From NCBI GenBank assembly GCA_937936695.1, contig CALHCK010000086.1:1-6899 (forward strand): a stretch of 6,899 nucleotides of DNA, read 5' to 3'. Shown one piece after another: positions 6,088-6,899 of this stretch. Position numbers and translations under genes: made by a program. The notes beneath the pieces were generated by a model. It had not been told where the DNA came from and ran no database searches. It saw nothing but the letters and a program-made list of their open reading frames with translations. Position 1 is the first letter of the stretch. Every line of letters starts with the position of its first letter. This DNA is from an uncultured Polaribacter sp. (lineage in GTDB: Bacteria; Bacteroidota; Bacteroidia; Flavobacteriales; Flavobacteriaceae).

Positions 6088-6111
6088 TGTTGTTTTTAAA
6101 ACTTATATTTA
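6081..6111 (+). promoter_or_regulatory. Predicted promoter of the lamin-tail protein gene
   Basis: TTG at 6081-6083 is followed after 20 bases by TATATTTA at 6104-6111, one base off the TAnnTTTG element. Initiation would fall close to 6115-6118, leaving only a few A-rich bases before the ATG at 6122. The imperfect -7 fits a promoter that needs an activator, but the short leader makes the assignment moderate only. Confidence 0.4.
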
Positions 6112-6121
6112 TAAAAAAAAG

Positions 6122-6899
6122 ATGAAAAAGAAGTATGTGTTTTTAGCGATAGCTATGTTGTTTTGTGACCTGTTCTTGGGTCAAGATTTAATTATTACAG
6201 GTGTTTTTGATGGCTCTAGAGATAGAGGGAATCCTAAAGGAGTAGAATTATATGCATTAAATACAATTACTAATTTAGGAATTTATGGTTTAGGAAGTGC
6301 TAATAATGGAGAGGGGACAGATGGTGTGGAATTCCAGTTTCCTGATGGAGTTTCAGTACCTCAAGGTACTTTTATCTATGTAGCCTCAGAATCTGAAGAA
6401 TTTACTGCTTTTTTTGGTTTTGAACCCGATTATGTAGATGGCGCTTTAATAATTAATGGTAACGATGCCGTAGAGCTTTTTATGAATACTACTGTAGTAG
6501 ATGTTTTTGGGAATATTTCTGAAAATGGTGTTGATACTCCTTGGGAATATACTGATGGTTGGGCATACCGAAAAAATAATACAGTGGCTTCTGGTAATTT
6601 TACACACACTAACTGGAGGTATAGTGGTATTAATGCGTTTGATGATTTTACAACAAATCAACAAGCAAATATTCCTTTTCCAAATCAAAGTTTTCTAACA
6701 AATGCACCTTTATGCACACTAACTTTAGGCAATGTAGCAACGACATGCAACCTAAATGCAGAAAATAATTTTTACACAGCTACAATTGCTTTTTCAGGTG
6801 GTAATACGCAAGAGTATACATTAACAACTTCTAATGGCGAATTGAAAGGTGATACTCCAAACAGTATAGAGTCAGGAACTATTTTAATAGATAATATTC
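6122..6899 (+). CDS. Secreted lamin-tail-like domain protein, 3' end outside window
   Basis: The frame is open from ATG 6122 to the window edge, 259 codons without a stop, so the gene is cut off and its full size unknown. Residues 1-20 are a signal peptide (MKKK, then a hydrophobic core) with likely cleavage before Q21. Residues about 22-191 match the lamin-tail-like domain frequent in marine flavobacterial exoproteins, with KGVELY (39-44), INGNDAVELF (111-120), VVDVFG (125-130) and WEYTDGWAYR (141-150). From about 195 a different, Thr-rich beta-type segment begins, with C198 and C209 possibly bridged. In known proteins this N-terminal domain often precedes an extracellular nuclease, phosphatase or other phosphoesterase, or a T9SS tail, but none of these is visible here. 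It is divergent from the response regulator across a shared 198-bp region, which suggests it may be a target of that system. Identification of the domain is good; the protein's activity is unknown. Confidence 0.85.
   Translation, partial: MKKKYVFLAIAMLFCDLFLGQDLIITGVFDGSRDRGNPKGVELYALNTITNLGIYGLGSANNGEGTDGVEFQFPDGVSVPQGTFIYVASESEEFTAFFGFEPDYVDGALIINGNDAVELFMNTTVVDVFGNISENGVDTPWEYTDGWAYRKNNTVASGNFTHTNWRYSGINAFDDFTTNQQANIPFPNQSFLTNAPLCTLTLGNVATTCNLNAENNFYTATIAFSGGNTQEYTLTTSNGELKGDTPNSIESGTILIDNI

Noticed and set aside
6164..6166. Cys15 of the exoprotein as a lipoprotein lipid-attachment site
   Set aside because: The residues before it (AMLF) do not fit a lipobox, which needs a small residue just before the Cys, and the hydrophobic core continues past it to a better cleavage site before Q21.
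6446..6698. Open frames on both strands within the lamin-tail gene region
   Set aside because: They overlap the uninterrupted frame from 6122 that carries a signal peptide and a recognisable domain, so they are shadows.

Overview
The window is strongly AT-rich and reads as a chromosomal segment of a member of the Bacteroidota, most likely a marine-type Flavobacteriaceae (genus not determinable from sequence alone). The evidence is a type IX secretion (T9SS) C-terminal sorting domain, a flavobacterial lamin-tail secreted protein, promoters that fit the Bacteroidota TTG / TAnnTTTG pattern, and A-rich leaders instead of Shine-Dalgarno sites. No tRNA, rRNA, CRISPR array, insertion sequence or integrase was seen.

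Layout. Positions 2-133 are the last 43 codons of a gene entering from the left, ending in a coiled coil. After a gene-free stretch with an AT-rich hairpin comes a secreted M43-type zinc metalloprotease (311-1723) with signal peptide, metzincin catalytic core, a probable 3-coathanger stack segment and a T9SS tail; a strong intrinsic terminator (1755-1785) closes it. A TAnnTTTG promoter then drives purD (1886-3160, purine biosynthesis), which overlaps by one base a GT-B glycosyltransferase (3160-4200). Reading towards them on the minus strand is a two-component operon: an OmpR/PhoB-type response regulator (5225-5923) followed by a PhoR-like histidine kinase (4174-5214). The kinase and glycosyltransferase coding regions overlap tail to tail by 27 bp. 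Divergent from the regulator, a gene starting at 6122 and leaving the window encodes a secreted protein with an N-terminal lamin-tail-like domain.

How the genes may work together. The regulator, kinase and divergent secreted protein share a 198-bp intergenic region. It holds a predicted promoter for each direction and, between them, direct repeats with an 11-bp period, the geometry expected of a PhoB/OmpR-family operator. The simplest hypothesis is an autoregulated two-component system controlling a secreted protein, possibly for phosphate or nucleic-acid scavenging. The phosphate link is inference from family resemblance only. purD and the glycosyltransferase form a tight transcription unit with no obvious shared pathway.

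Two gene starts were revised. purD starts at ATG 1886 because a longer TTG-initiated frame runs back through the promoter. The response regulator starts at ATG 5923 rather than at a TTG four codons upstream. Nothing here amounts to a clearly new system; the most interesting parts are the repeat-bearing divergent promoter region and the kinase that lacks any sensor domain.
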